DNA of 64,000 nucleotides from Photobacterium rosenbergii (lineage in GTDB: Bacteria; Pseudomonadota; Gammaproteobacteria; Enterobacterales; Vibrionaceae), in contig NZ_PYMB01000001.1 in the NCBI RefSeq assembly GCF_003026455.1, positions 372,001 to 436,000 of the forward strand, written 5' to 3'. Shown here one piece after another: positions 53,634-63,278 of this stretch. Below the pieces are notes generated by a model. It saw only the letters and a program-made list of their open reading frames with translations, was not told the DNA's origin and did no database searches. Positions within the stretch are counted from its first letter, which is position 1. Each line of letters begins with the position of its first letter. A program made the position numbers and the translations under genes.

Positions 53634-54902
53634 CTATGCGTTCAATGCTTGTTCCAAATCTTCGATAATATCGTCGATGTGCTCGATACCGACAGACAGG
53701 CGGATCATTTCCGGACTGACACCTGCTTGGGCCTGTTCACTCTCACTAAGTTGGCGGTGAGTAGTCGAAGCCGGGTGACAAGCTAGTGATTTCGCATCAC
53801 CAATATTAACCAAGCGCTTGAAGATTCTCAGCGCATCGTAGAATCGAACACCAGCATCGTAGCCATCTTTCAAACCAAAGGAGAGGATTGCCGATGGTTT
53901 ACCTTTCATGTACTTCTCAGCCAGTGGGTAATATGGCGAGTCAGATAGACCGGCATAACTCACCCAGCTTACTTTCTCGTGTTGCTTTAGGTACTCAGCA
54001 ACTTTAAGCGCATTTTCAGTGTGGCGTTCCATGCGTAGGGGGAGAGTTTCCAGTCCTTGCAATAGCATAAAGGCGTTCATCGGCGAAAGCGCCGAGCCGG
54101 TATTGCGAAGGGGAACAGTACGAGCGCGGCCTATAAATGCCGCTTCACCGAAGGCTTCGGTATAGACCACGCCGTGGTAAGAAGCTTCTGGCTGATTGAG
54201 TACCGGGAAGCGGTCTTTGAATTTAGCCCAAGGGAATTTTCCTGAGTCGATAATCATACCGCCCAAGGTAGTGCCATGGCCGCCTACATACTTGGTTAGG
54301 GAATGGACCACGATATCTACGCCAAACTCGATGGGTTTGCACAGTGCAGGCGTCGCAACAGTGTTGTCGACAATAACGGGTACGCCTTGCTGGTGGGCAA
54401 GCTCAGCTATTTTTTCCAAATCGATAATATTGCCAGCAGGGTTACCGATACTTTCGCAGTAAACCGCTTTGGTCTTCTCGTCGATAAGTGCAGCAAGGCT
54501 CTCGGGTTTGTCATCTGGGGCGAAACGAACTTCTATCCCTTGTTTTGGCAGCATATGGGCAAACAGGGTGTAGGTTCCACCATAAAGCTGCGGGGTAGAA
54601 ATAATATTATCGCCCGCTTCGGCAAGGGTCTGGACAGCATAGTTGATAGCGGCACTCCCTGCGCTGACAGCAAGTCCAGCAATACCGCCTTCGAGTGCGG
54701 CCATGCGTTTTTCAAGCACATCATTGGTCGGGTTCATGATACGGGTATAGATGTTGCCCGGTACTTCCAGGTTGAATAGATCGGCACCGTGCTGGGCATC
54801 GTCAAATTCGTACGCCACAGTCTGGTAAATAGGAGTCGCTACAGATTTGGTCGTCGGGCAAGTCTCATAGCCGCAATGTATCGAGAGCGTTTCGTCTTTC
54901 AT
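53634..54902 (-). CDS. metY: O-acetylhomoserine sulfhydrylase
   Basis: Protein of 422 residues from ATG 54902 (MKDETLSIHCGYETCPTTKS). PLP-dependent Cys/Met metabolism enzyme: the Lys Schiff-base motif is VHSLTKYVGGHGTTLGG, with QTVAYEFDDAQHGADLFNLE and NIYTRIMNPTNDVLE near the start, which are typical of MetY rather than of the shorter MetB. It makes homocysteine from O-acetylhomoserine and sulfide. AAGGAAG lies upstream. An earlier in-frame start at 54959 has no support. Confidence 0.9.
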   Translation of the reverse strand: MKDETLSIHCGYETCPTTKSVATPIYQTVAYEFDDAQHGADLFNLEVPGNIYTRIMNPTNDVLEKRMAALEGGIAGLAVSAGSAAINYAVQTLAEAGDNIISTPQLYGGTYTLFAHMLPKQGIEVRFAPDDKPESLAALIDEKTKAVYCESIGNPAGNIIDLEKIAELAHQQGVPVIVDNTVATPALCKPIEFGVDIVVHSLTKYVGGHGTTLGGMIIDSGKFPWAKFKDRFPVLNQPEASYHGVVYTEAFGEAAFIGRARTVPLRNTGSALSPMNAFMLLQGLETLPLRMERHTENALKVAEYLKQHEKVSWVSYAGLSDSPYYPLAEKYMKGKPSAILSFGLKDGYDAGVRFYDALRIFKRLVNIGDAKSLACHPASTTHRQLSESEQAQAGVSPEMIRLSVGIEHIDDIIEDLEQALNA

Positions 54903-55200
54903 ATCGTTTTTTCTTCCTTGATTAATGGCAGAGCAGCCAAAAGTATGGCAAACGTACATTTACTATACAGTGAAGCCATGCATTAGAGGAGCAAAAAACG
55001 GCGAAAAGTATTCCATCCTTCAATTAATAAAATTAACTATGCGGTGGTTCATTGTTTTGTTTATTTTTGCCCAAAAAGTCAAATGCATCGCAAAAATAGA
55101 TGATCGCCAATCATTTGTGTTGCAATGGTGGTGGTGTGAAGTTAATTGTTATGCACTCTGTTGAGTTAATGATAAATACAATAACGTCATAGGTTTGATT

Positions 55201-56826
55201 TTGAAAAAGCAACTTATCTCTGCTGTGATCAGCACAGCTTTCCTTACATCATCTCCTGCTCTTCATGCAGCATTAATCCCATCTGGTACACAATTAGCCG
55301 AGCAGCAACACATGGTTCGGGCAAATGGCGCCGAGCCAGCCACGGTTGACCCTGGATTTGTGCAATCGAATACCCCGGGGGATGTGATTATCAATGATCT
55401 GTTCGAAGGTTTAGTGATTGAAGACAGTGAAGGCCGTGAGATACCAGGGCAGGCAAGGGCGTGGAAAGTATCCGAAGATGGAAAGACCATTACTTTCTTT
55501 CTCAAAGAAGGATTGAACTGGTCCGACGGTACTGCCTTGACTGCTGAAGACTTTGTTTATGCCTGGCAGCGGGCAGTCAATCCAGCAACAGGCAATGTTA
55601 CGGGCTTTAACCTTGAGACAGCGAACGTAGTCAACGCTGCAGAAATTATTGCCGGTAATGTGCCTGTTAATGAACTGGGTGTTAAGGCATTGGATCCACT
55701 AACATTCGAAGTGCGTCTTAATAAACCGACTTCCTATTTTATCAGCATGATGAGTATCAAGACGTTTTTCCCAGTGCCGAAAGCCACAGTGGAAAAATAT
55801 GGTGATAGCTGGACCCGCCCGGAGCATTTTGTTTCCAATGGTGCTTATACTCTCCAGCAATGGGTACCTAATGAAAAAGTGGATGTTATTCGAAACCAAC
55901 AATACTGGGATAACGACAATACTGTCATTGAAAAGGTTACCTACCTTGCACTGGCCTCACCCAATGCTGAATATATCCGCTATCAGGCTGGCGAAATTCA
56001 TATGACCAACAATGTCCAGCTTGAGTATTACCAGAAATTGATGAAGGAAAGTCCTGAGCAGATTCAGGGCTTGCGGACCTTGGGTTCTTACATTTATTCA
56101 TTTAATACTGAAGTCGCTCCTTTTGATAACCCAGACGTTAGAAGGGCGCTGAGTATGGTGATTGATCGTGAATTGTTGGTCGAGAGAATTATTGGTCAGG
56201 GAGAGCCCTCTGCTTATGGTGTCGTCCCGGATCTGATTGCTGAGTATGAAGGAGCTGTTGCACAGTTCAAAGGTGTCGATAGCAAGCAGAAAATAGAGCA
56301 GGCGAAGGCATTGCTGGCAAGTGCCGACTATGGGCCAGATAAGCCCTTAACCGTCCGGTTGATTTACAACACCAGTGAGAGCCATAAGAAAATAGCCTTG
56401 GTTATCGCGGCAATGTGGAAGCCACTAGGCGTAAAGGTTGAGCTTGAGAATATGGAGTGGAATGCTTACCTTGCTGCCAAAACAACCGGTGATTATAGTG
56501 TTGCTCGCTCATATGCCTTTGCGGATTTTGCCGAACCTTACGCAATGTTGGCACGATTCCAATGCGGCCACAGTAACAATGAAACAGGATACTGCGATAG
56601 CCGTTTTGATGATTTATTGAAAAGGGCAGGTGAGGCTAGCAGCCAAGCCGAACGATATCAGTTGTACCATCAGGCAGAAGTACTTCTTAATGAGGCTTCA
56701 CCTGTGATTCCTCTTTATCATTACAGCCATACACGTTTGGTTAAACCCGAGCTTAAAGGCTTCCCAGATAGCAACCCGAAGGGGAATATTTACGCGAAGG
56801 ACCTGTTCTTCGTCGAGAAATCCTAG
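55201..56826 (+). CDS. oppA: OppA-like peptide ABC transporter substrate-binding protein (copy 1)
   Basis: Protein of 541 residues with a signal peptide (MKKQLISAVISTAFLTSSPA). It has HMVRANGAEPATVDPGF, EIPGQARAWKVSEDGKTITF, NWSDGTALTAEDFVYAWQRA and FVSNGAYTLQQWVPNEKVDV, the family 5 peptide-binding pattern. The start is a TTG at 55201 with AGGT 7 bases upstream; no ATG keeps the signal peptide. It is followed by a close paralogue. No oppBCDF genes are adjacent. Confidence 0.88.
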   Translation: MKKQLISAVISTAFLTSSPALHAALIPSGTQLAEQQHMVRANGAEPATVDPGFVQSNTPGDVIINDLFEGLVIEDSEGREIPGQARAWKVSEDGKTITFFLKEGLNWSDGTALTAEDFVYAWQRAVNPATGNVTGFNLETANVVNAAEIIAGNVPVNELGVKALDPLTFEVRLNKPTSYFISMMSIKTFFPVPKATVEKYGDSWTRPEHFVSNGAYTLQQWVPNEKVDVIRNQQYWDNDNTVIEKVTYLALASPNAEYIRYQAGEIHMTNNVQLEYYQKLMKESPEQIQGLRTLGSYIYSFNTEVAPFDNPDVRRALSMVIDRELLVERIIGQGEPSAYGVVPDLIAEYEGAVAQFKGVDSKQKIEQAKALLASADYGPDKPLTVRLIYNTSESHKKIALVIAAMWKPLGVKVELENMEWNAYLAAKTTGDYSVARSYAFADFAEPYAMLARFQCGHSNNETGYCDSRFDDLLKRAGEASSQAERYQLYHQAEVLLNEASPVIPLYHYSHTRLVKPELKGFPDSNPKGNIYAKDLFFVEKS

Positions 56827-57070
56827 CGATGACATATGCGCGGTTTCGTGCCGCACATCATTTCTGATTTTTGTGGTAATGCAGATAGCTATGCTGTTCT
56901 GAGCTGAGTTTTCAGTGTTGTTATCCATAATTACTTATTTACTAAAATAAAAACTCCAAGTTATGATTTACGTGGGATTGCTTATTGATTTGTAGAACAA
57001 TATAGCGTTCTATTTATAGGTCATTCTGACAACAGGAAGTAACACGTAATATTCGAAAAAGGACTTTGTA

Positions 57071-58693
57071 GTGAAGAAGTACGTTCTCTCCGCAGCTATC
57101 AGTGCTGCACTTGCTCTCCCTTCATTTAATTTGATTGCCGCTGATGTCCCTGCAGGCGTTGAACTGGCAAATAGCCAGCATTTGGTTCGGGCCAATGGTG
57201 CTGAACCTGATACTGTCGATCCCGGCTTTGTTGGCTCTGGCAGCCCAGGTGATGTGATCGTCAATGATCTTTTCGAGGGCTTGGTGATCGAGAATCTAGC
57301 AGGCGAAACTATCCCCGGACAGGCACAATCTTGGTCAGTATCTGAAGACGGTAAAACCGTAACCTTCGTTTTGCGAGATGGCCTGAAATGGTCGGACGGA
57401 TCGCCACTAACGGCGAATGATTTTGTCTACGCTTGGCAGCGCGCGATAGATAGCAAAACCGGTAACAGCACAGGTTTTAACTTCCAGACAGCGAATATCG
57501 TCAATGCGGATGAAATTGTCGCTGGCGACAAGCCTTCTTCTGAACTGGGAGTGAAGGCTCCTGACCAGAAAACCCTTGTGGTATCACTGACCCGCCCGAC
57601 GCCGTATTTCATCAGTATGATGAGTATCAAAACGTTTTTCCCGGTGCCGCAGTCAACAGTTGAAAAATATGGCGACAAATGGACCCGTGCCGAGCACTTT
57701 GTTTCCAATGGTGCCTACAAGCTCAAACAATGGGTACCGAATGAAAAAGTGGATGTCGTTCGAAACGAGCAATACCGTGATAATGACAGCACCGTGATTA
57801 ATGCGGTGACCTACCTTGCGCTTTCGTCGCAGAATGCTGAGCTAACCCGGTATCAAGCTGGTGAAATCCACATGACCAATAGGGTGCAGCTGGAGTATTA
57901 CCAAAAGCTTATCAAAGAAAGCCCTGAGCAAATTCAAGCACTTCGGCTACTGGGCTCGTACGTCTACGCATTCAATACCCGCGTTGCACCTTTCGACAAT
58001 GCTGATGTGCGCAGGGCGCTGAGTATGGTTATCGATCGTGAAATACTGGTCGATAAAGTGACCGGGCAAGGTGAACCTGCTGCATATTCTGTCGTACCGG
58101 ATATTATTGCTGGCTATGAAGGTGCGGTACCTTCATTCAAGAGCACAGTAAGTAAAGAGCGCCTTAAAGAAGCTAAAGCTATATTGGCTGAGGCTGGCTA
58201 TGGTCCAAGCAAGCCGCTGACAATCAAGTTGACGTATAACACCAGTGAGAATCACAAGAAAATTGCTTTGGCTATTGCATCGATGTGGAAGCCACTGGGT
58301 GTTAATGTCCAGCTGAACAACATGGAGTGGAACGCGTACTTATCGGCTAAAACAGCCGGTGATTTTACTGTCGCCCGCTCTTATGCCTTCGGGGATTTCG
58401 CCGAGCCTTCATCGGTATTGGGCAGTTTCCAATGTGGTCATGTCAGTAACGAGACGGGATTTTGTGATAGCAAGTTTGATGACCTGCTTGCCAAGGCGGC
58501 ATCGGCTTCGGAGCAAAGCGAGCGCTATGACCTGTACCATCAGGCGGAAGCTATCTTGAACGATGCCGCACCAGTGATCCCGCTTTATCACTATAACCAC
58601 ACCCGTTTGGTCAAAGCGGATTTGAAAGGCTTCCCAGTCAACAATCCGAAGGGGAATATTTACGCCAAGGATATGTTTTTTGTAAGTAAGTAG
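57071..58693 (+). CDS. oppA: OppA-like peptide ABC transporter substrate-binding protein (copy 2)
   Basis: Protein of 540 residues and a paralogue of the upstream OppA, sharing for example HFVSNGAYKLKQWVPNEKVD and IHMTNRVQLEYYQKL. A signal peptide MKKYVLSAAISAALALPSFN is followed by ADVPAGVEL. The start is GTG at 57071 with AAAGGAC 8 bases upstream. The tandem copies are separated by 244 bases and probably have separate promoters. Binds peptides in the periplasm for a permease encoded elsewhere. Confidence 0.88.
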   Translation: MKKYVLSAAISAALALPSFNLIAADVPAGVELANSQHLVRANGAEPDTVDPGFVGSGSPGDVIVNDLFEGLVIENLAGETIPGQAQSWSVSEDGKTVTFVLRDGLKWSDGSPLTANDFVYAWQRAIDSKTGNSTGFNFQTANIVNADEIVAGDKPSSELGVKAPDQKTLVVSLTRPTPYFISMMSIKTFFPVPQSTVEKYGDKWTRAEHFVSNGAYKLKQWVPNEKVDVVRNEQYRDNDSTVINAVTYLALSSQNAELTRYQAGEIHMTNRVQLEYYQKLIKESPEQIQALRLLGSYVYAFNTRVAPFDNADVRRALSMVIDREILVDKVTGQGEPAAYSVVPDIIAGYEGAVPSFKSTVSKERLKEAKAILAEAGYGPSKPLTIKLTYNTSENHKKIALAIASMWKPLGVNVQLNNMEWNAYLSAKTAGDFTVARSYAFGDFAEPSSVLGSFQCGHVSNETGFCDSKFDDLLAKAASASEQSERYDLYHQAEAILNDAAPVIPLYHYNHTRLVKADLKGFPVNNPKGNIYAKDMFFVSK

Positions 58694-58720
58694 GTCTAAG
58701 AACCGATTAATTTAGAGAGC

Positions 58721-58810
58721 AGTAGGGTTAAGTTTCAAAACCTACCCGCCAGGGATGGCGGGTCGGAGCTACATGGATGTATTTATGCGTTTTTGAAACT
58801 TGAGCCTACT
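58721..58810. repeat. Nested inverted repeat between convergent genes
   Basis: The outer arms 58721-58740 (AGTAGGGTTAAGTTTCAAAA) and 58791-58810 pair with two mismatches. Inside, ACCCGCC (58744-58750) and GGCGGGT (58757-58763) form a second stem. It lies between the ends of the OppA gene and the RodA-like gene, and resembles REP-type intergenic repeats or a shared terminator structure. Confidence 0.7.
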
Positions 58811-58840
58811 GGTCTCACAGTTAGATGTTGACTCTAAAAG

Positions 58841-59923
58841 TTATTTACTTTTGTAAGGCTTATACAAACACAACGACATGATGATACCAAAGCAAACCCC
58901 TTGGGTGATCATTGCGGTACCGCCGTAGCTGAAGAAGGGTAGCGGGCTTCCCATTACTGGCAATACGCCACTTACCATCCCCATGTTGATAAATGCATAG
59001 AGAAAGAAGCTTAATGATAACGCGCCGCTGACCAACCGGTTGAACGGCGATTCACACTGGCAGGCTAGCCAAATCACACGTCCGGTAATGAACAGGTACA
59101 AACCGAGTAGAATCAGGCTACCAATAAAGCCCCATTCTTCGGCATAGGTCGAGAAAATAAAGTCAGTATGACTTTCCGGGATGAAACCCAGATGCCCTTG
59201 CGTTGCATTAGTCCACCCTTTGCCTTTGATCCCTCCTGAGCCGATGGCAATCAGAGATTGGATGATCTGATAACCGGCACCAAGCGGATCTGATTCTGGA
59301 TCAAGAAATTGGGTGACTCGCTTTTTCTGATATGCCTCCATCACGAAGAACCACAATAGTGGGGCTGCCGTGGCAATACCGCCGAGGAATGAACCAATGA
59401 TTTTCCAGCTCATACCGGCAAAATACAGCACAAATAGCGCATAGATAATGGTAAAGATGGCTCCATCAAGGTCGGGCTGAATAAATATAAGGCCTGCCGG
59501 TATCCCGGTTACCAGCAAACAGAGACCAATTTTTTTCAGATCAGGCCGACCAGCATCAACGACCAAAAGCCAAGCTACCATCATAGGAATGGCAACTTTA
59601 ACGAGTTCTGAAGGTTGGAAGCGTATAGGGCCGATGGCAAGCCAACGCTGAGAACCATTGGTGCTATCGCCCATCACGATAACACCCAGCAGTAACACAA
59701 TTGCCAAACCATAAAGGTAGGGGGCGGCATGTTGGTACTTGATTGGTGGAATAGCCGACATTACTACCAGGCAGCACAGAGCCACTACGGCACGAACAAG
59801 GTGCCTTTCGAGCATAGGCTCACTAAATCCGCTGGCACTCCATACGGTGAGGGAGCCAAGTAACATCAGCAGGCTGATAGCAATCAACAAGGGGTAATCA
59901 ATTCTGGGTCTGTAGTTAAGCAT
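58841..59923 (-). CDS. rodA: RodA/FtsW-family (SEDS) protein
   Basis: Protein of 360 residues with about ten membrane segments. FQPSELVKVAIPMMVAW, FIQPDLDGAIF, LGFIPESHTDFIFSTYAEEW and SPLPFFSYGG match RodA. The catalytic Asp is in SHTDF. SEDS proteins polymerise glycan strands of peptidoglycan together with a class B PBP. The gene is not next to mrdA or other cell-wall genes here. The QPDL loop reads QPDLDGA where RodA usually has QPDLGTA. It could be a second copy. Confidence 0.82.
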   Translation of the reverse strand: MLNYRPRIDYPLLIAISLLMLLGSLTVWSASGFSEPMLERHLVRAVVALCCLVVMSAIPPIKYQHAAPYLYGLAIVLLLGVIVMGDSTNGSQRWLAIGPIRFQPSELVKVAIPMMVAWLLVVDAGRPDLKKIGLCLLVTGIPAGLIFIQPDLDGAIFTIIYALFVLYFAGMSWKIIGSFLGGIATAAPLLWFFVMEAYQKKRVTQFLDPESDPLGAGYQIIQSLIAIGSGGIKGKGWTNATQGHLGFIPESHTDFIFSTYAEEWGFIGSLILLGLYLFITGRVIWLACQCESPFNRLVSGALSLSFFLYAFINMGMVSGVLPVMGSPLPFFSYGGTAMITQGVCFGIIMSLCLYKPYKSK

Positions 59924-60017
59924 AATTTATTGAATCGTAAGCAATAGCAATCTGCGTAATGGCATCCATTACGCACGTTAGCCCTTAGGGCAAAATATAA
60001 CGGGTAGATTCAATACA

Positions 60018-60470
60018 TTAGTGGTGTTGAACAATACTACGGAACTGGAGGTTGGCTTCTTTCCACCCTCCTAGCCGGTGTTTAGTTTTCACTAGTTTGT
60101 AGGCACTAATAGGAATGGCAATAATTGCCATAGCGACTAACACCCAGTGCGTAACTAAAAGCCGTCTTGCAGAGGAATGTGACCAAGATTCAAGTGGCAG
60201 CGAACGCTGTGGTAATTCGAGGTGCCTTTGCGAAGTGGGTGGAGAGCTGATCGTAATCCAACCAATTGGCTCATGCTTGTGCAGTGTCGAAAAATACCAT
60301 TCCTCTTCATCACCTAACCTCTGTTCCGAAGATTCTACGACCAGTGCCAAATGGAAACGGCTGTGTTCAAAGCCAGGCTGGAAAAGAAAGCTGATATAGG
60401 TTGAAAGTGATACGAGCGATAACCCAAAAAACAGCGTGATGAACTTGGGAAGTGAAAGGGACGTTTTCAT
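60018..60470 (-). CDS. Membrane protein of unknown function
   Basis: Protein of 150 residues with two hydrophobic segments, at about 8-28 and 105-124, and a polar middle (QRLGDEEEWYFSTLHKHEPI). The middle is probably periplasmic. The ribosome site is weak. It lies about 95 bases upstream of the RodA-like gene on the same strand. No domain recognised. Confidence 0.5.
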   Translation of the reverse strand: MKTSLSLPKFITLFFGLSLVSLSTYISFLFQPGFEHSRFHLALVVESSEQRLGDEEEWYFSTLHKHEPIGWITISSPPTSQRHLELPQRSLPLESWSHSSARRLLVTHWVLVAMAIIAIPISAYKLVKTKHRLGGWKEANLQFRSIVQHH

Positions 60471-60677
60471 TGCTTGTATCTAAGCCACAGGGTTGAGGGC
60501 TTTATTGTCGAGGAGTGTAAACAAGTTATAGTGTTAGTAAAAAAATGCAATTTATTTTTGAGCTAGTAGCACTCCCTTACATTCGGTTGCGGGATCTTTA
60601 TACACATCTCCTTGCTAGAGCCTTGAAAAGCTACCGCTATAATTAAATCAGGATCCACTGTGAGAGAAGGTGTCGGC

Positions 60678-61151
60678 ATGAAGAAGTTGTTTTATCCGGT
60701 AGTGTTGCTGTTTGGTTTGATAGGGATGGGACTGGCAGGGTGTTCGAGTAATCCTTATGGTGATTCTTATGGGGTCGCAGATACCCGTACTATTCAGCAG
60801 GTGCGTTATGGTGTTGTGATGAAGACAGAACCCGTCACCATTGAAGGCGAAGGCCAAGCGGTTGGTGCGATAGCAGGTGCCGCTGTGGGTGGTATTCTCG
60901 GTTCTAAAATAGGTGGCGGCTCTGGTTCAGATATCGCCGCTATCGGTGGTGGTGTACTCGGTGGCTACGCCGGTAGTAAAGCTGCAGAAGGAGTGACTCG
61001 TCGTAATGGTGTCAACTTGACTATCAAGATGGATGACACAGGTGAAACCATCGCGATTGTTCAAGAAGCCAATCCAAATATGATGTTTACAGTGGGTCAA
61101 CGGGTCAGGGTCAATGTCGATGGCCGAACAGCTCGGGTAGTGCCTGAGTAA
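60678..61151 (+). CDS. slyB: SlyB-like glycine-zipper outer-membrane lipoprotein
   Basis: Protein of 157 residues. MKKLFYPVVLLFGLIGMGLA then GCSSNPYG is a lipoprotein signal with lipobox LAGC. GEGQAVGAIAGAAVGGILGS and IGGGVLGGYAGSKAAEG form the glycine-zipper 2TM domain. The end VGQRVRVNVDGRTARVVPE matches SlyB/Pcp. It is anchored in the outer membrane and probably supports envelope integrity. ATG 60678 is chosen because GAAGGTG lies upstream; a GTG at 60660 gives no signal-peptide benefit. Confidence 0.85.
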   Translation: MKKLFYPVVLLFGLIGMGLAGCSSNPYGDSYGVADTRTIQQVRYGVVMKTEPVTIEGEGQAVGAIAGAAVGGILGSKIGGGSGSDIAAIGGGVLGGYAGSKAAEGVTRRNGVNLTIKMDDTGETIAIVQEANPNMMFTVGQRVRVNVDGRTARVVPE

Positions 61152-61277
61152 TGTCCATAACTGGCTGCTCTAACCTATGGGATTTAAGCCTTGATCCCGA
61201 CAGTTAGAGTGGCTTTGTTTTACATGAATACATTATATTGGAGTCATAGTCTCAGTTGATTACAGGATTTAATCTCA

Positions 61278-61943
61278 ATGACCCGCATGTTATCTTCCGT
61301 GGTTGTCGAACCTCAAGTTACTCCCACAGCATCGGTTATCTGGCTTCACGGGCTTGGCGCTAATGGTCACGACTTCGAAGCAATCTTACCGGAGTTGAAG
61401 CTGCCAGAAGACGCGGCCATCCGCTTTATTTTCCCACATTCACCATCTATCTCGGTCACCATTAATGGAGGTATGGTAATGCCAGCATGGTATGACATCT
61501 TTGAGATGGGGGCTGGTAGAAAGCTCAATACCGAGCAGTTACTCGATTCAGCCAAATCGGTTTCCATGCTGGTGGATCATGAAATAGCCAGTGGGATACC
61601 AAGTGAAAAGGTTTTGTTGGCCGGCTTTTCCCAGGGTGGGGCTGTGGCCTATCAGGTTGCGCTGACTTACCCAAAGCCATTGGCAGGGTTGCTTGCATTA
61701 TCGACTTATTTCCCGACGGCACCAGAAATAGAAGTCAGCAATGCTAACAAGCAGTTGGATATAGAACTGATGCATGGAAGTTATGATCCAGTCGTATTGC
61801 CATCGATGGGTAAAGAGGCGCTAAGCGCCCTTGAGGGGTTAGGCTTTACACCTAACTGGCGTGAATATCCAATGGAGCACCAGGTGTGCTATCCACAAAT
61901 CAACGATATATCTCAATTGCTGCAAGCTAAATTGCTGAACTAA
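61278..61943 (+). CDS. Carboxylesterase (alpha/beta hydrolase of the phospholipase/carboxylesterase family)
   Basis: Protein of 221 residues. VIWLHGLGANGHDFEAILPE, then GFSQGG with Ser118, Asp170 in HGSYDPVV and His201 in MEHQVCYPQ form the catalytic triad of Abhydrolase_2 esterases. It hydrolyses small carboxyl esters or lysophospholipids in the cytoplasm. No signal peptide. The inverted repeat at 61950-61992 lies directly after the stop. Confidence 0.85.
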   Translation: MTRMLSSVVVEPQVTPTASVIWLHGLGANGHDFEAILPELKLPEDAAIRFIFPHSPSISVTINGGMVMPAWYDIFEMGAGRKLNTEQLLDSAKSVSMLVDHEIASGIPSEKVLLAGFSQGGAVAYQVALTYPKPLAGLLALSTYFPTAPEIEVSNANKQLDIELMHGSYDPVVLPSMGKEALSALEGLGFTPNWREYPMEHQVCYPQINDISQLLQAKLLN

Positions 61944-61949
61944 CAAACT

Positions 61950-61992
61950 AGATGTTCCATGCTCAACTTATGGGGCTGGGCATGGAACATCT
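61950..61992 (+). terminator. Inverted repeat after the carboxylesterase gene
   Basis: AGATGTTCCATGC (61950-61962) and GCATGGAACATCT (61980-61992) form a perfect 13-base stem with a 17-base loop. It lies 7 bases after the stop at 61943 and is a plausible transcription end, although no T-run follows directly. Confidence 0.6.
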
Positions 61993-61998
61993 GGTCTG

Positions 61999-62035
61999 TT
62001 TCATCTGTTCGGGTACTTTTTCATCTATTCGGGTA
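61999..62035. repeat. Two direct copies of a 17-base sequence
   Basis: TTTCATCTGTTCGGGTA (61999-62015) and TTTCATCTATTCGGGTA (62019-62035) differ in one base, spaced 20 bases apart. They lie just downstream of the convergent exonuclease stop at 62052. Confidence 0.7.
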
Positions 62036-62051
62036 ATAGTCTGAAAGGGGA

Positions 62052-62678
62052 CTAAGCGGCTAGCTTTTTGAATAACGCAGGTACTGATGCTTTGCTAGTT
62101 TTGCTTAGCTTGCGCATAACATCGAACGAGACTGATTGTAAGTTAGTCTTGTTCTTCACTTCTTTGACTAACTCCAGCCATAATCTTGCGGTCATTTCTG
62201 CATCGGCCAAAGCACGGTGAAACGTACCATCATTAGGGATATTCAGCTCGTTAACCAGAGTGCCGAGTTTGTGATTTGATACCTCTTGGTATAGTCGGCG
62301 TGATAACAGCATAGAACAGACAAAATCACCGCTGTATTGGCGATTTAGCATACCTAGTTCGGCATCTAGAAAGCGTTGGTCAAAAGAAGCGTTATGGGCG
62401 ATAAGGTTATAACCTTGGATAAAATCAGCAAACTCATCCATCACCGCATGGCAACTAGGGGCAGATTCTAGCATTTTGTTGGTGATACCTGTGTATCCCT
62501 CGATAAAGCTACTGACTCGAAAGCCTGGGTTCATCAATTGCTGGAATTGATCGATAACGATGCCATTCTGAATTTTGACAGCACCAATTTCTATTGCACG
62601 GTCGCCCATGTTTGGTGAAAGACCGGTCGTCTCAAAGTCGAGAACGATAACCGTGTCAGCAGGATGTTGTGTATACAT
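62052..62678 (-). CDS. DEDDh 3'-5' exonuclease (DnaQ/epsilon-like)
   Basis: Protein of 208 residues. The four catalytic parts are VLDFETTGL (D14, E16), AHNASFD and HRALADAE, so the DEDDh set is complete. It removes nucleotides from 3' ends, as in the polymerase III epsilon subunit and its relatives. It is shorter than DnaQ and lacks a clear polymerase-binding tail, so it is probably a stand-alone nuclease. Confidence 0.85.
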   Translation of the reverse strand: MYTQHPADTVIVLDFETTGLSPNMGDRAIEIGAVKIQNGIVIDQFQQLMNPGFRVSSFIEGYTGITNKMLESAPSCHAVMDEFADFIQGYNLIAHNASFDQRFLDAELGMLNRQYSGDFVCSMLLSRRLYQEVSNHKLGTLVNELNIPNDGTFHRALADAEMTARLWLELVKEVKNKTNLQSVSFDVMRKLSKTSKASVPALFKKLAA

Positions 62679-62720
62679 TAGTAACCTAGCAAATTATTGT
62701 TTATGTCGTTTTTCTATAAA

Positions 62721-63143
62721 TTAGTAGCCGCGCTTTTTCCAAAAGTCAGCTTCGTCTCTGGCGTATAGATTGAACGTCTTTTCCGCCACGATCTTACCAC
62801 CGAGTTCTATCGTCATTCGCCATTTGCCAATTTTATTGGAAATAGGCTCCCAAATCGTGTCACCAAGATAGAAATCCCAATCGTTGGTCCTAACATGTAG
62901 TTCTCCGTCGAACGGCTCTAACTCGTCACCATCTTCGTCGGTGATACCGGGATGGTAAATACAATAGCGGATCTTCTCGCCACGGGCTTTCTTAATATTG
63001 ACAGTAAAGCCGAACTCGATGTCTATTTCTGCTGGCACATCGGTGGTAAACGTTTTGATTTTCGGGAGGTGTTTGGACTCGGCATCCCAGGTGGTATGGA
63101 TACCATAGGTCTCAATGCTGACGACAGGTTTAGATTTGGCCAT
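62721..63143 (-). CDS. DUF3859-like protein
   Basis: Protein of 140 residues with HPGITDEDGDELEPFDGELH, VRTNDWDFYLGDTIWEPISN and KIGKWRMTIELGGKIVAEK, the conserved body of DUF3859. No signal peptide, membrane segment or catalytic motif. It is 42 bases upstream of the exonuclease gene and may be cotranscribed. Function unknown. Confidence 0.75.
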   Translation of the reverse strand: MAKSKPVVSIETYGIHTTWDAESKHLPKIKTFTTDVPAEIDIEFGFTVNIKKARGEKIRYCIYHPGITDEDGDELEPFDGELHVRTNDWDFYLGDTIWEPISNKIGKWRMTIELGGKIVAEKTFNLYARDEADFWKKRGY

Positions 63144-63278
63144 GACTTACAGAGCAGCGCTACAAAAGAAACAAAGAGGCATTATAAAGGTATGTTGGCA
63201 AGGTTTCATGTTCATTTGTTAGCAAATGAAAAAGAGGCTAGTTGGATAGCCTCTTTGTTGGTCGAATAAATCCATTAT

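Noticed and set aside
54903..55200. Met box or SAM riboswitch upstream of metY
   Set aside because: No repeated AGACGTCT-like sequence and no conserved riboswitch core was visible.
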